Of a stretch of 64,000 bases of DNA, positions 1 to 8,637 are shown piece after piece (the stretch's first letter is position 1; every line of letters starts with the position of its first letter). Made by a program: the position numbers and the translations under genes. The DNA is from Streptomyces sp. 135. Its GTDB lineage: Bacteria > Actinomycetota > Actinomycetes > Streptomycetales > Streptomycetaceae. The notes below the pieces were generated by a model. It ran no database searches. It was not told the origin of the DNA and saw only the letters and a list, made by a program, of their open reading frames with translations. The DNA is taken from NCBI RefSeq assembly GCF_020026305.1, contig NZ_CP075691.1, forward strand, positions 4,464,001-4,528,000, read 5' to 3'.

Positions 1-686
1 AGTCGAACGTCGAGCGCGAGATGGAGAGGTCCTGAAGGCCCTGCTTGACGAAGTTCACGACCTCGTTGCGCGCCGACTCCGGCTGGATGAAGCCGGGGTT
101 GGCCTCGTAGAGGGCGAGGAGCTTGTCGCCGTACTCACTGAGCTTGAAGAAGTAGTTCTCCTCCTTGAGGAGCTCCACCGGCTTCTTGTGGATCGGGCAG
201 AGTTTCGTGCCGTCCTCGGCCTCGATGAGGTCGCCGGGGAGCTTGTACTCCTCGCAGCCCACGCAGTACGGGCCCTCGTACCCGCCCTTGTAGATCTCGC
301 CCTTGTCGTAGAGATCCTGGACGAACTCCTGCACGCGGTCCGTGTGACGCTTCTCCGTGGTGCGGATGAAGTCGTCGTTCGCGATGTTCAGGTGCTCCCA
401 GAGGGGCTTCCAGGCCTCGGTGACGAGCTTGTCGCACCACTCCTGCGGGGTGACGTCGTTCGCCTCGGCCGTGCGCATGATCTTCTGACCGTGCTCGTCC
501 GTGCCGGTGAGGTACCACACCTTCTCGCCGCGCTGACGGTGCCAGCGCGTGAGCACGTCCCCTGCAACGGTCGTGTAGGCGTGGCCCAGGTGAGGAGCGT
601 CGTTTACGTAGTAGATGGGGGTCGATACGTAGAACGCCTTCGCGTTCTCGTCCGCTCCCTGCTTCTCGGATCCAGTGGCCGCCATG
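1..686 (-). CDS. metG: Methionyl-tRNA synthetase, N-terminal part (runs off the window)
   Basis: This is the first about 228 residues of methionyl-tRNA synthetase, which charges tRNA-Met with methionine in the cytoplasm. The ATG lies at 684-686. Early residues read FYVSTPIYYVNDAPHLGHAY, containing the HLGH form of the class I HIGH motif. The stretch WYLTGTDEHGQK follows, as in all MetRS. A zinc-knuckle region has CVGC and, about 25 residues later, CPIH, the arrangement of the bacterial MetG type with a zinc-binding connective peptide. The C-terminal half, including the KMSKS loop and anticodon-binding domain, lies outside the window. The coding strand is open from the start codon to base 1. 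The identification is secure. Confidence 0.96.
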
Positions 687-735
687 GTCGAAATCCTAAC
701 GGCCCCGCGAAGATCCACTCACCTCGATATCAAGG

Positions 736-769
736 GGCGGACCCGGCAGCTCCGGTGGCCGGGTCCGCC
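736..769 (-). terminator. Strong hairpin after the VWA gene
   Basis: There is a perfect 12-bp GC-rich stem (736-747 with 758-769) and a 10-base loop. It sits between the stop of the VWA gene at 786 and the metG start at 686, on the downstream side of the VWA gene. It lacks a long T-run, as many Streptomyces terminators do. Confidence 0.6.
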
Positions 770-785
770 GTCGCCCACCGTCGGG

Positions 786-2213
786 CTACGGGCGCCAGGA
801 CGCCAGCAGGCCCTCGTACAGCTCCTTGTCCGTGAGCTCGCGGGGGGTGGGGCCCGCGTGGAAGAACGCGGCGTTGTCCGCCTTGAGCTTGCGGAGGTAG
901 TCGAAGCCCTTCGCGTCGTGGTCGCCGAAGGCGATGAACTGGAAGAAGAGCGGGTGCGTGGCGGCGTCGGCCAGGGCCTGGGTCGCGGGGCCCTTCGCGT
1001 CGGGGGCGCCGTCCGTCTGGAAGATCACCAGGGCGGGGGTGCCGTTCTCTTTGCTCTCTTTGTGCTCCGACTTCGCGTAGTGCGATTCGTAGTGCGATAC
1101 GACCTCTTCGATCGCGCGGTGGTAGCTGGTGCGGCCCATGTGGCCCGCGGCGGCGTGCAGCTCGTCGATGCGGCCCTCGTGCTCGGGGAGGGTGAGGGTG
1201 GCGGTGCCGTCGATGTCGGTGGAGAAGAAGACGACGTGGACCGTGGCCTCGGGGGCCGGCGTCAGGTGTGCGGCCAGGGCGAGGGTCTGGTCGGCGAGGC
1301 TCTGGGCGGAGCCGTCCTTGTAGTACGGGCGCATGGAGCCGGAGCGGTCCAGGACGAGGTAGACGGGGGCGCGGGTTCCGGTGAGGCCGTTCTTCTTCAG
1401 GGCGGCGCCGGCGGCCTTGTAGGCGGTGGCCAGGGCGGGGGCCTTGGCTTTGACCTTGGCGGCGGAGAGGACGGGGGGCGCCGCCTTGGCTTCGGGTTCG
1501 GGCTTGGCCTTGGGTTCGGCGGGGGTTTCGGGTTCGGCCTTGGCTTCGGGTTCGGGCTTGGCCTTGGGTTCGGCGGGGGTTTCGGGTTCGGCCTTGGCTT
1601 CGGGCTCCGCCGGGGTGGTGGGTTCGGCCGGGGTTTCCGGCTGCGCCTTGGCTTCGGGCTCCGTCACGGGCGGTGTAGTTGCCGGTGCTTCATCGGCACC
1701 GGCAGCTTCGGGCTGTGCCCGCTCGGCTGCCGCAGGCTTCGGCTCGGGTTCCGCTTCAGCCGCAGTCTCGGCGGTGGGGGCGTCCGGCTCGGCCGCCGCG
1801 GGCTCGGGCTCGGGTTCGGCTTCGGCCACGGTTGCGGTGGGGGCGTCCGGTTCAGCCGCCGCAGGCTCGGCCTCGGGTTTCGCTTCAGCCGCAGGCGTAG
1901 CGGTGGCGTCCGGTTCAGGCGCCGCAGGCTTCGGTGTCGAGTGGTCTGCCCCCTGCGCCGGGACCGTCACGTTGTCGAACGCCGCGGCTACCAGGTCGTC
2001 GACCGTGGAGGGGGTCGGCTCGGGGCTGGGGGACGGGAGCGTGGCCTTGTGGGCCGGCTCCGGGGTGGGCTCCGGGGACGGGGACGGCAGCGTCACGTCC
2101 TCCGCGGGGTGCGGTTCCCCTGCCGCGGTCGCACGCTCGGGCTCCCGTGCCTCAGGAACGCTCTCCTTGCGTGACCGACCGAACGCGTTCCGCAGGCGAC
2201 TCAGAATGCCCAT
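786..2213 (-). CDS. VWA (TerF/TerY-like) protein with a long Ala/Pro/Glu linker
   Basis: This 475-residue protein probably binds a metal ion and a protein partner through a von Willebrand A domain. The N-terminus (MGILSRLRNAFGRSRK) is basic and amphipathic. Residues about 25-255 are low-complexity A/P/E/K sequence with an 18-residue unit repeated. The C-terminal about 200 residues are the VWA fold: YLVLDRSGSM carries the MIDAS DxSxS, and FQTDGAPD supplies the later acidic site. This type of domain (vWA-TerF-like) is known from tellurium-resistance and stress clusters, but no other ter genes are visible here. A GGAGGG ribosome site sits 8 bases before the ATG. A cytoplasmic scaffold or stress role is inferred only. 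Confidence 0.85.
   Translation of the reverse strand: MGILSRLRNAFGRSRKESVPEAREPERATAAGEPHPAEDVTLPSPSPEPTPEPAHKATLPSPSPEPTPSTVDDLVAAAFDNVTVPAQGADHSTPKPAAPEPDATATPAAEAKPEAEPAAAEPDAPTATVAEAEPEPEPAAAEPDAPTAETAAEAEPEPKPAAAERAQPEAAGADEAPATTPPVTEPEAKAQPETPAEPTTPAEPEAKAEPETPAEPKAKPEPEAKAEPETPAEPKAKPEPEAKAAPPVLSAAKVKAKAPALATAYKAAGAALKKNGLTGTRAPVYLVLDRSGSMRPYYKDGSAQSLADQTLALAAHLTPAPEATVHVVFFSTDIDGTATLTLPEHEGRIDELHAAAGHMGRTSYHRAIEEVVSHYESHYAKSEHKESKENGTPALVIFQTDGAPDAKGPATQALADAATHPLFFQFIAFGDHDAKGFDYLRKLKADNAAFFHAGPTPRELTDKELYEGLLASWRP
1491..1604. repeat. 54-bp tandem duplication inside the VWA linker
   Basis: Two near-identical 54-bp units (1491-1544 and 1545-1598) encode an 18-residue A/P/E/K repeat, so the length change keeps the reading frame. 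More degenerate related units continue on both sides. The array belongs to the flexible linker of the VWA protein. Confidence 0.8.
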
Positions 2214-2372
2214 GTGCGCAACCCTCCGCGTGAGTTGATTCCCGAAAACCCCTGGAATCCCTGGCCAGGGCGGACACGTAAGGTTAGCCGCCGCCGTCCG
2301 CGATCTTCGGCAGGGTCACCGCCCGGCCATCCCTCGCGTCAACCCGTTGTCAACTTCCTCCCATGTGCCACG

Positions 2373-2394
2373 GATTCACCCTCCGTTCACCCGC
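2373..2394 (+). promoter_or_regulatory. PHO box (PhoP-binding direct repeat) before phoX
   Basis: Two adjacent 11-base direct-repeat units, GATTCACCCTC and CGTTCACCCGC, match the Streptomyces PHO-box unit (consensus near GTTCACCCGGC). They lie about 75 bases before the start of the phosphatase gene, and a possible -10 element TAGCCT follows at 2423-2428. PhoR-PhoP activation under phosphate limitation is the expected regulation for this gene family; binding here is inferred from sequence. Confidence 0.75.
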
Positions 2395-2467
2395 AGGCCG
2401 CCGCCGTGCCGGAACCCACACCTAGCCTCACGGCGGAATCAAGCCACGCCATGACGACGGAGGATCC

Positions 2468-4558
2468 GTGCCCAAGCTGCTGCCGATCATCACCTCGCAT
2501 CAGGGGAGCGGCGGCCGTTCCGCCCTGACCTGCCGCTTCCGCTGCGGCGACGCCTGCTTCGGCGAGGTGCCCAACACCAGCGAGAACGAGTACGTCGGCG
2601 ACGTCATCGCCGGTGCGCTCAGCCGCCGTTCGATGATGCGCGCCGCCGCCGTCGTGACGGTCGCCGCCACCGCGGGCAGCACCCTCATAGCGGGCCCCGG
2701 AGTCAGTGAGGCCGCCGCGGCCGCGCCTGAAGGACGTACGGCCGGAAAGGGCAGGGGCGCACGCGGCCTGCGGTTCGCGCCCGTCGCACCGAACACCAAG
2801 GACGCCGTCACCGTCCCCGCCGGCTACGGACAGAACGTCGTCATCCGCTGGGGCGAGCCCATCCTGCGCGGCGCGCCCGCCTTCGACCCCGACCGGCAGA
2901 CCGCCAAGGCGCAGGCCGGGCAGTTCGGTTACAACAACGACTTCCTGTCCCTCCTGCCGCTGCGCGGCGAGCACGGCCGTCAGGTCCTCGTCGCGAACCA
3001 CGAGTACACGGACGAGATCCTGATGTTCAAGGGGTACGACCCCGAGAACCCGACCCGCGAGCAGGTCGAGATCGCCTGGGCGGCGCACGGCCTCTCCGTC
3101 GTCGTGGTGGAGGGGGAGCGGCGCAGCGGCGCGCTGCGCGCCGTCACCCGGCACCACCTGAACCGCCGCCTCACCGCCACCAGCCGCTTCCGCCTGACCG
3201 GCCCCGCCGCGGGCAGCGACCTGGTCCGTACGAAGGCCGACCCGCGCGGCACCACGGTTCTCGGCACGCTCAACAACTGCTCCGGCGGCACCACGCCCTG
3301 GGGCACCACGCTGCACGGCGAGGAGAACTTCAACCAGTACTTCGCCAACGCGGTGCAGGTGACCGACCCGACGGCCGCCGCGCGCCTCAAGCGCTACGGC
3401 GTGTCCGGTGCCGCCTCCGAGCGGAAGTGGGAGCGGTTCGACGACCGCTTCGACCTCGCCAAGGAGCCCAACGAGGCCAACCGCTTCGGCTGGGTCGTCG
3501 AGCTCGATCCGTTCGACCCGGACTCGACGCCCCGCAAGCGCACCGCGCTCGGCCGCTTCAAGCACGAGGCCGCGCAGCCGCGCCTGACGGACGACGGGCG
3601 CCCGGTGGTCTACATGGGCGACGACGAGAAGTTCGACTACTTCTACAAGTTCGTCAGCAGCAAGCGCATGGCCAAGGGCAAGTCCCGCGCCGCGCACGAG
3701 CACAACCTCACGCTGCTCGACGAGGGCACCCTCTACGTGGCCAAGCTGACCGGTGACTCCCCGGCGGCCGAGATCGACGGGAAGGGCACGCTGCCGCAGG
3801 ACGGCGAGTTCGACGGCAGCGGCCGGTGGATTCCGCTGGCCACGGCCGGACCCGGCGGCAAGGCCGTCAGCCACGTCGAGGGCATGACCGCCGAGGAGGT
3901 GTACGTCTTCACGCGCCTCGCCGGTGACAAGGTCGGCGCCACGAAGATGGACCGCCCCGAGGACATCGAGCCGTCGCCGCACACCGGCAAGGTGTACGTC
4001 GCGCTCACCAACAACTCCGACCGCGGCAAGCCGGGCAAGGCAGGCGCCGACGAGGCCAACCCGCGCAACCTCAACAAGCACGGGCAGGTCCTGGAGCTGA
4101 CCGAGCGCCGGAACCGCGCCGACGCCACCACCTTCGCCTGGTCGCTGTTCCTGGTGGCCGGTGACCCGGACGACCCCTCGACGTACTTCGCGGGCTTCCC
4201 CAAGGACCGGGTCTCCCCGATCTCCTGCCCGGACAACGTCGCCTTCGACCCGCACGGCAACTTGTGGCTCTCCACCGACGGCAACCAGCTCGGCTCCCAC
4301 GACGGCCTGTTCGGTGTGGCCACGCGCGGCGAGCGGCGCGGTGAGCTCAAGCAGTTCCTGACCATGCCGACCGGCGCCGAGACCTGCGGTCCGCTCATCC
4401 AGGACCGGCGCGTGCTCGTCGCCGTGCAGCACCCGGGCGAGGTGGACGGCGCCTCCGTCGAGAAGCCCGCGAGCGCCTGGCCCGACGGCCCGGGCAAGCT
4501 GGTGCGTCCGTCGGTCGTCTCCGTGTGGCGTAAGGACGGCCGCGACATCGGCGTCTGA
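2468..4558 (+). CDS. phoX: PhoX-family (DUF839) Tat-exported alkaline phosphatase
   Basis: This 696-residue secreted phosphomonoesterase should release phosphate from organic esters outside the cell. The GTG start has a GGAGGA site just upstream. Residues about 50-85 form a twin-arginine signal (SRRSMMRAAAVV followed by an Ala-rich hydrophobic stretch). The body matches the PF05787/PhoX family across its length: conserved segments include FGYNNDF, LVANHEYT, NCSGGTTPWGT, and near the end CPDNVAFDPHGNLWLSTDGN and TGAETCGPLI. PhoX enzymes are calcium and iron dependent in the characterised bacterial cases. The PHO box upstream fits a phosphate-starvation gene. It is transcribed alone and meets the LysR gene tail to tail. 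Confidence 0.9.
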   Translation: MPKLLPIITSHQGSGGRSALTCRFRCGDACFGEVPNTSENEYVGDVIAGALSRRSMMRAAAVVTVAATAGSTLIAGPGVSEAAAAAPEGRTAGKGRGARGLRFAPVAPNTKDAVTVPAGYGQNVVIRWGEPILRGAPAFDPDRQTAKAQAGQFGYNNDFLSLLPLRGEHGRQVLVANHEYTDEILMFKGYDPENPTREQVEIAWAAHGLSVVVVEGERRSGALRAVTRHHLNRRLTATSRFRLTGPAAGSDLVRTKADPRGTTVLGTLNNCSGGTTPWGTTLHGEENFNQYFANAVQVTDPTAAARLKRYGVSGAASERKWERFDDRFDLAKEPNEANRFGWVVELDPFDPDSTPRKRTALGRFKHEAAQPRLTDDGRPVVYMGDDEKFDYFYKFVSSKRMAKGKSRAAHEHNLTLLDEGTLYVAKLTGDSPAAEIDGKGTLPQDGEFDGSGRWIPLATAGPGGKAVSHVEGMTAEEVYVFTRLAGDKVGATKMDRPEDIEPSPHTGKVYVALTNNSDRGKPGKAGADEANPRNLNKHGQVLELTERRNRADATTFAWSLFLVAGDPDDPSTYFAGFPKDRVSPISCPDNVAFDPHGNLWLSTDGNQLGSHDGLFGVATRGERRGELKQFLTMPTGAETCGPLIQDRRVLVAVQHPGEVDGASVEKPASAWPDGPGKLVRPSVVSVWRKDGRDIGV

Positions 4559-4588
4559 CCCGGAAGCAGGCGGGAGTACGTAGGCGGA

Positions 4589-4616
4589 GGGGCATCCGGC
4601 AGCCGCCGGGTGCCCC
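4589..4616. terminator. Hairpin between convergent phoX and LysR genes
   Basis: A 12-bp stem (4589-4600 with 4605-4616) has one T/G pair and a 4-base loop, and it is followed by a short pyrimidine run. It lies between the stop of phoX (4558) and the stop of the opposing LysR gene (4645) and could serve both. Confidence 0.6.
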
Positions 4617-4644
4617 CTTCCGCGCAGGCGTCATCCGCCGGAGG

Positions 4645-5619
4645 TCACCGGCCGGCCGGGACCAGCGTTCCGCCGGCGGCACCGCGGGCGTCGCCGGACC
4701 GCAGCAGCCACTCCGTATAGGCGGCGGACTGCCGGGCCGCCTCCCAGTAGGCGGCCTCCAGCTCGCCGTAGACCGCGTTCAGCTCGTCCTCCGTGCGGGC
4801 CGCCACCATCAGGCGTACGCCGATGGGGTCGCCGTGGAGGGGGCGTACGGCCATGTCGGCGCGGGCCCGTGAGGTCGGCTGGCAGAGCGTGACGACCTCG
4901 CCGGTGGCGACGAGAGACGCGGCGGTGAGGTAGTCGCCGTGCAGGACAGGGGGGTTGAGGCCGGCCGTGGTCAGGACGCGGCGCAGGCCGTCCCACTCGC
5001 CGTCGACGGTCGGGTCGACCATCCAGCGGTCGTCCGCGAGGTCGCTGAGCCGCACGACGGGCCGCTCCGCCGCCGGGTGGTCGGCGGCCAGGGAGACGAA
5101 CTGCGGCTCGCGGTCGAGGAGGACACGTCTTCGCAGGGCCTCCGGCAGCCGCAGCGGGCTGCCCTCCACCTCGTGCACGAACGCCACGTCGAGCTGTGCC
5201 GCGGCCACCATGCGCAGCAGCGCGTTGGCGGACACGTCCATCTGGAGCGAGATCTCCGTGCCCGGCAGGCGCACGCGCAGCCGGCGCAGCCAGCCCGGTA
5301 TGGCGCGGCTCGCCGTGGAGCCGATGCGCAGCCGCGGGCCCTCGGCGGCGCGGGCGGCGGCGGCCCTGGTCTCGGCGACCAGGGACCGCATCTCCGTGAC
5401 CAGGGGGCGGGCCCGGCTCAGGACGACCCGGCCGAGTGGCGTCGGCCGGCAGCCGGTGCGCTCGCGGGCGAAGAGCTGGCCGCCGAGCGCGTGCTCGATG
5501 CGGCGCAGCTGGGTCGTCAGCGACGGCTGGCTCATGCCGAGCTGACGCGCCGCCTTGTGCAGGCTGCCGGTGTCGGCGATGGCGCACAACGCGCGGAGGT
5601 GCCTGACCTCGAGCTCCAT
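4645..5619 (-). CDS. snpR: LysR-family regulator of snapalysin (SnpR-like)
   Basis: This 324-residue LysR-type regulator lies divergent from the small neutral protease gene, the arrangement known for snpR/snpA (mprR/mprA) in Streptomyces. The start is the ATG at 5617-5619 (MELEVRHLRALCAIADTGSL), the usual LysR N-terminus; an upstream GTG would add 14 unlikely residues. Residues 1-60 hold the winged helix-turn-helix (AARQLGMSQPSLTTQLRRIE). The remaining about 240 residues are the effector-binding domain. A T-N11-A palindrome in the shared intergenic region is its probable operator. By analogy it activates snpA; the co-inducer is not known. Confidence 0.88.
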   Translation of the reverse strand: MELEVRHLRALCAIADTGSLHKAARQLGMSQPSLTTQLRRIEHALGGQLFARERTGCRPTPLGRVVLSRARPLVTEMRSLVAETRAAAARAAEGPRLRIGSTASRAIPGWLRRLRVRLPGTEISLQMDVSANALLRMVAAAQLDVAFVHEVEGSPLRLPEALRRRVLLDREPQFVSLAADHPAAERPVVRLSDLADDRWMVDPTVDGEWDGLRRVLTTAGLNPPVLHGDYLTAASLVATGEVVTLCQPTSRARADMAVRPLHGDPIGVRLMVAARTEDELNAVYGELEAAYWEAARQSAAYTEWLLRSGDARGAAGGTLVPAGR

Positions 5620-5706
5620 GGTCGATGAGCGTAGAGGCGGTACGGCCGCCGCACCAGACACCCAAACCCCGTGAGAACCAGCCGTTCTGGACCGGCCGAG
5701 TCCGGT

Positions 5707-5723
5707 GATAGCTCCGGGCTATC
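5707..5723. promoter_or_regulatory. LysR-type T-N11-A operator in the snpR-snpA gap
   Basis: GATAGC-TCCGG-GCTATC is a perfect 6-bp inverted repeat with a 5-base centre. It contains the T (5709) and A (5721) separated by 11 bases that mark LysR-family binding sites. It is the only clear palindrome in the 220-base divergent region and lies 88 bases upstream of the snpR start and 117 bases before the snpA start. Confidence 0.75.
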
Positions 5724-5839
5724 GCGTCTTGCCATCATCCCCACGCGCCCCCTGCTCCCCGAGACTCACAGCCACCGAAAAGTTCACCTTTCATCGACCC
5801 CCCACGGTCGGTCGAACGAGTAGGGAGCCCCCCCCACAC

Positions 5840-6508
5840 ATGAGCAAGCGATACCTGTCCGTCGTGGCCGTCCTCGGACTCACCGTCACCGGACTCGGTG
5901 GCGCCGCCACGTCGGCGTCGGCCGCGACCCCCGCCCTGAACTCGTCCTCCGCCTCGTACGCCCAGTACGAGGGATCGGCATACGAGGGTTCGGCGCGGGA
6001 GGCCAAGGCCAACAAGGCGTTCTTCGAGGCCGTCGTGAAGGCGGTCGCCGAGAAGCGCGCGGCCAACCCCGGGGCGAAGTCCGTGACCGTCGTCTACGAC
6101 GCCTCCGGAGCGCCCACCTTCGCCCGGCAGATAGCGAGTTCCACCTCCATATGGAACTCGGCGGTCTCCAACGTCAAGCTGCAGCAGGGCAGCTCCGGCG
6201 CGAGCTTCTCGTACCGCGAGGGCAATGACCCGCGCGGCTCGTACGCGAGCACCGACGGGCACGGCAAGGGGTACATCTTCCTGGACTACGCGCAGAACAA
6301 GGAGTACGACGCGACCCGCGTCACCACCCACGAGACCGGGCACGTACTCGGGCTGCCGGACACCTACGACGGGCCGTGCAGCCAGCTGATGTCGGGCGGC
6401 GGCCCCGGCCCGTCCTGCACGAACGCGCAGCCGGACGCGGCGGAGCGGTCGAAGGTGGAGCAGCTGTGGGCCAACGGGCTCGCGAAGGCGCTGCACAAGG
6501 TGCGCTAG
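5840..6508 (+). CDS. snpA: Snapalysin, secreted small neutral metalloprotease (family M7)
   Basis: This 222-residue precursor is a secreted zinc protease. The ATG at 5840 begins a Sec signal peptide (MSKRYLSVVAVLGL, ending near SASAATPA). A short propeptide-like segment rich in Y, E and A follows. The catalytic motif HETGHVLGLPD sits about 50 residues from the end and fits the snapalysin HExxHxxGxxD motif, in which two His and the Asp bind zinc. Two late Cys pairs (GPCS and GPSCT) fit the known disulphide. The length matches known snapalysins of the genus. Longer upstream starts would add residues before the signal peptide and were not used. Regulation by the divergent LysR gene is expected. 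Confidence 0.93.
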   Translation: MSKRYLSVVAVLGLTVTGLGGAATSASAATPALNSSSASYAQYEGSAYEGSAREAKANKAFFEAVVKAVAEKRAANPGAKSVTVVYDASGAPTFARQIASSTSIWNSAVSNVKLQQGSSGASFSYREGNDPRGSYASTDGHGKGYIFLDYAQNKEYDATRVTTHETGHVLGLPDTYDGPCSQLMSGGGPGPSCTNAQPDAAERSKVEQLWANGLAKALHKVR

Positions 6509-6545
6509 GGAACGGTCGTCGGGGAGCCGCGGGCCGGTCGTGGCC

Positions 6546-6575
6546 GGTCGCGCGGTTCCCCGCGCCCCTTCAGGG
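6546..6575. repeat. Dispersed GC repeat, single copy after snpA
   Basis: One copy of the dispersed element whose core is CGCGCRGTTCCCCGCGCCCC followed by an inverted GGGG tract. It lies between the convergent stops of snpA (6508) and the FUSC gene (6593). The same core occurs in clusters near 9.8-10.2, 21.3-21.6, 48.3 and 59.3 kb. Confidence 0.75.
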
Positions 6576-6592
6576 AGCCAGGGCTTAGGGGC

Positions 6593-8593
6593 TCAGGGCT
6601 TCGGGGAGGCGATGGCCCGTGCCGCGCCGACCTCTTGGCGCAACGGTTCCAGGACGCTGTCCTTCGGGCCGACCGTGAATTCCGTACGCACCTCTTCGAG
6701 CACCGCCGACGCCCGCAGGCCGCCCGCCAACTCCCGTAGTTCGCGTGCCACTTCGGCCACCTCGTCGGGTGCCGGCGGCCGCGCTCCGTGCCGGATGCGG
6801 ACCCTCGCGGCGGTCGTCGCGTCCAGGATGCGTTCGACGGCGACGACCAGCGGCCACCAGGCGGCGGCGCGCGTGCCGGTCGGCGGCGGCTCGGTCAGGG
6901 CCCGCTGGAACTCGGAGCGGATGACGGACAGGTCGCGGTAGAGGCGGCGGCGCATGCGGGCGCGGGCGGCCGGTTCGACGGCGGCCCCGAACGCGGACTC
7001 CACATATCCGGCGGTGTCGGCGACCGCGTCAGCGAGCCGGTCGCCGATCCGGGTGCCCCAGCTCTCGGGCCAGAGCAGATAACCGGCGACGAGCGCGATG
7101 GCGCAGCCGATCAGGCTGTCGACCAGACGCGGCACGACCAGGCCGAGCCCCTGGTGGTTGAGGATGTCGGAGAGCAGCAGGATCACCGGGGTGATCGCCG
7201 CCGTCTGGTAGCCGTAGCCGCGCGTGGTGAGGGCCGGGATGAGCGGGGCGAGCAGCATCATCACGGGCACGTCCCACCAGCCGTGCGGCACCTGGACGAG
7301 GACGGCGGCGGCGACCACCAGGCCGGCGGCCGTGCCGAGCGCGCGCAGGACGGCGCGCGAGAAGACCGAGCCGAAGTCGGGCTTGAGGACGAACGTGACG
7401 GTGAGCGCGACCCAGTACGACCTGGGGACGTCGATCAGCGAGACGAGGGCCTGCGCGATGCCGATGCAGAGCGCGAGCCGCAGGCCGTAGCGCCAGGAGG
7501 CGCCGGACAGGACGACGTTGCGGGCGGCACGGCGGATCCGGACGCTCAGCGCCGCCGGGTGGCCGAGCCGGTCGTCGGCCTTGATGACGCCGAGCGGGTC
7601 GGCGTCGCCCAGCGTCTCCACGGCGTGCAGCACGGCGTGGTCGAGGGCGCGGGCGGCGTGGTCGCGGGGTTCGGGGAGGCGTTCGGGGTCCGGGGTCCAG
7701 GCGGTCGGGGCGCCGCCGCCGTGCTCGATCGCCCGCGCCATGTCGCGGATGACGGCGGGGATCTCGGGCGGCAGGCGTACGCAGGCGTGGCGGGCGCTCA
7801 GATGGGTGGCGGGGGCGGCTTCGACGATCGGGGTGAGGGCGTTCAACCGGGCGACGAGCCGCACCAGTTCGGGGTTGCGGCCGTGGTCACGAGTGCGGCG
7901 GGCGAGGACGAGGTCGTAGCTCTGGTTGAGGGAGGCGGTGACGGCGGCGCGCGCGTCGTCGTACGCGTCCGTGCCCGCGGCGTCGAGGAGCGCGGCCACC
8001 GAGCGGTAGGAGGCGGCGACGGCGGCGCGTTCGGGGACGCCGGAGCGCAGCGGCCAGGCGAGCAGGCCGAGCGCGAGGACGAGGAGGCCGCCGCCGGTCA
8101 TCAGGGCCGGGGCGAGCCACCACTGGCCCGGCATCGGAAGGCCCGCGCCGACCACGCAGTTGAGGAGCAGGAGCAGCCCGCCGACGGAGGCGACCGCGCC
8201 GATCGTCGACATCATCCCGGAGACGAGCGCCACGAACGTGACGGCGCCGACCGCCACCCAGCCGTGCCCGAAGACGAGCGAGCCGAGGGTGACACCGAGG
8301 GCGCCGAAGAGCTGCGGCACGGCGATGTTGAGGACGCGCATGCGGTAGGCGTCGGCGGTGTCGCCGATGACGCCGGAGAGGGCGCCCATGGAGGCGAGCG
8401 CGCCGTACGTGGGCTGTCCGGCGAGGATGCCGACGGCGAGCGGCAGGGCCATGGCGACCGAGGCGCGGGCGACGGCCGCCCAGGGGATGGGCGCGGACTG
8501 CGGCTTGAGGGACCGGACGAGCCAGTCGGGTGGGGTGAGCGGGCGCAGTGGGCCGCGTGATTCCGGTGGGGCGGCGGGGGTCTCACGGGGCAT
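6593..8593 (-). CDS. FUSC-family integral membrane protein (putative exporter)
   Basis: This 666-residue protein has two hydrophobic blocks separated by a soluble region, as in FUSC / aromatic-acid exporter (AaeB-like) proteins. Residues about 40-190 contain five to six membrane segments. A cytoplasmic segment of about 170 residues follows. A second set of membrane segments lies near residues 370-510 (including YWVALTVTFVLKPDFGSVFSRA, the usual FUSC signature region). The C-terminal about 150 residues are soluble and helical. The ATG at 8591-8593 starts the family-like N-terminus. It is transcribed alone. The substrate cannot be deduced; export of toxic organic anions is the family-level expectation. 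Confidence 0.85.
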   Translation of the reverse strand: MPRETPAAPPESRGPLRPLTPPDWLVRSLKPQSAPIPWAAVARASVAMALPLAVGILAGQPTYGALASMGALSGVIGDTADAYRMRVLNIAVPQLFGALGVTLGSLVFGHGWVAVGAVTFVALVSGMMSTIGAVASVGGLLLLLNCVVGAGLPMPGQWWLAPALMTGGGLLVLALGLLAWPLRSGVPERAAVAASYRSVAALLDAAGTDAYDDARAAVTASLNQSYDLVLARRTRDHGRNPELVRLVARLNALTPIVEAAPATHLSARHACVRLPPEIPAVIRDMARAIEHGGGAPTAWTPDPERLPEPRDHAARALDHAVLHAVETLGDADPLGVIKADDRLGHPAALSVRIRRAARNVVLSGASWRYGLRLALCIGIAQALVSLIDVPRSYWVALTVTFVLKPDFGSVFSRAVLRALGTAAGLVVAAAVLVQVPHGWWDVPVMMLLAPLIPALTTRGYGYQTAAITPVILLLSDILNHQGLGLVVPRLVDSLIGCAIALVAGYLLWPESWGTRIGDRLADAVADTAGYVESAFGAAVEPAARARMRRRLYRDLSVIRSEFQRALTEPPPTGTRAAAWWPLVVAVERILDATTAARVRIRHGARPPAPDEVAEVARELRELAGGLRASAVLEEVRTEFTVGPKDSVLEPLRQEVGAARAIASPKP

Positions 8594-8637
8594 GTGCCCA
8601 TTATCGCCGCTTTACGGTGCTTGCCCTGGCCGGTGGA

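Noticed and set aside
675..2174. 499-residue Gly/Phe-rich open frame on the + strand
   Set aside because: It is the mirror image of the A/P/E/K linker of the VWA gene; no ribosome site and no domain.
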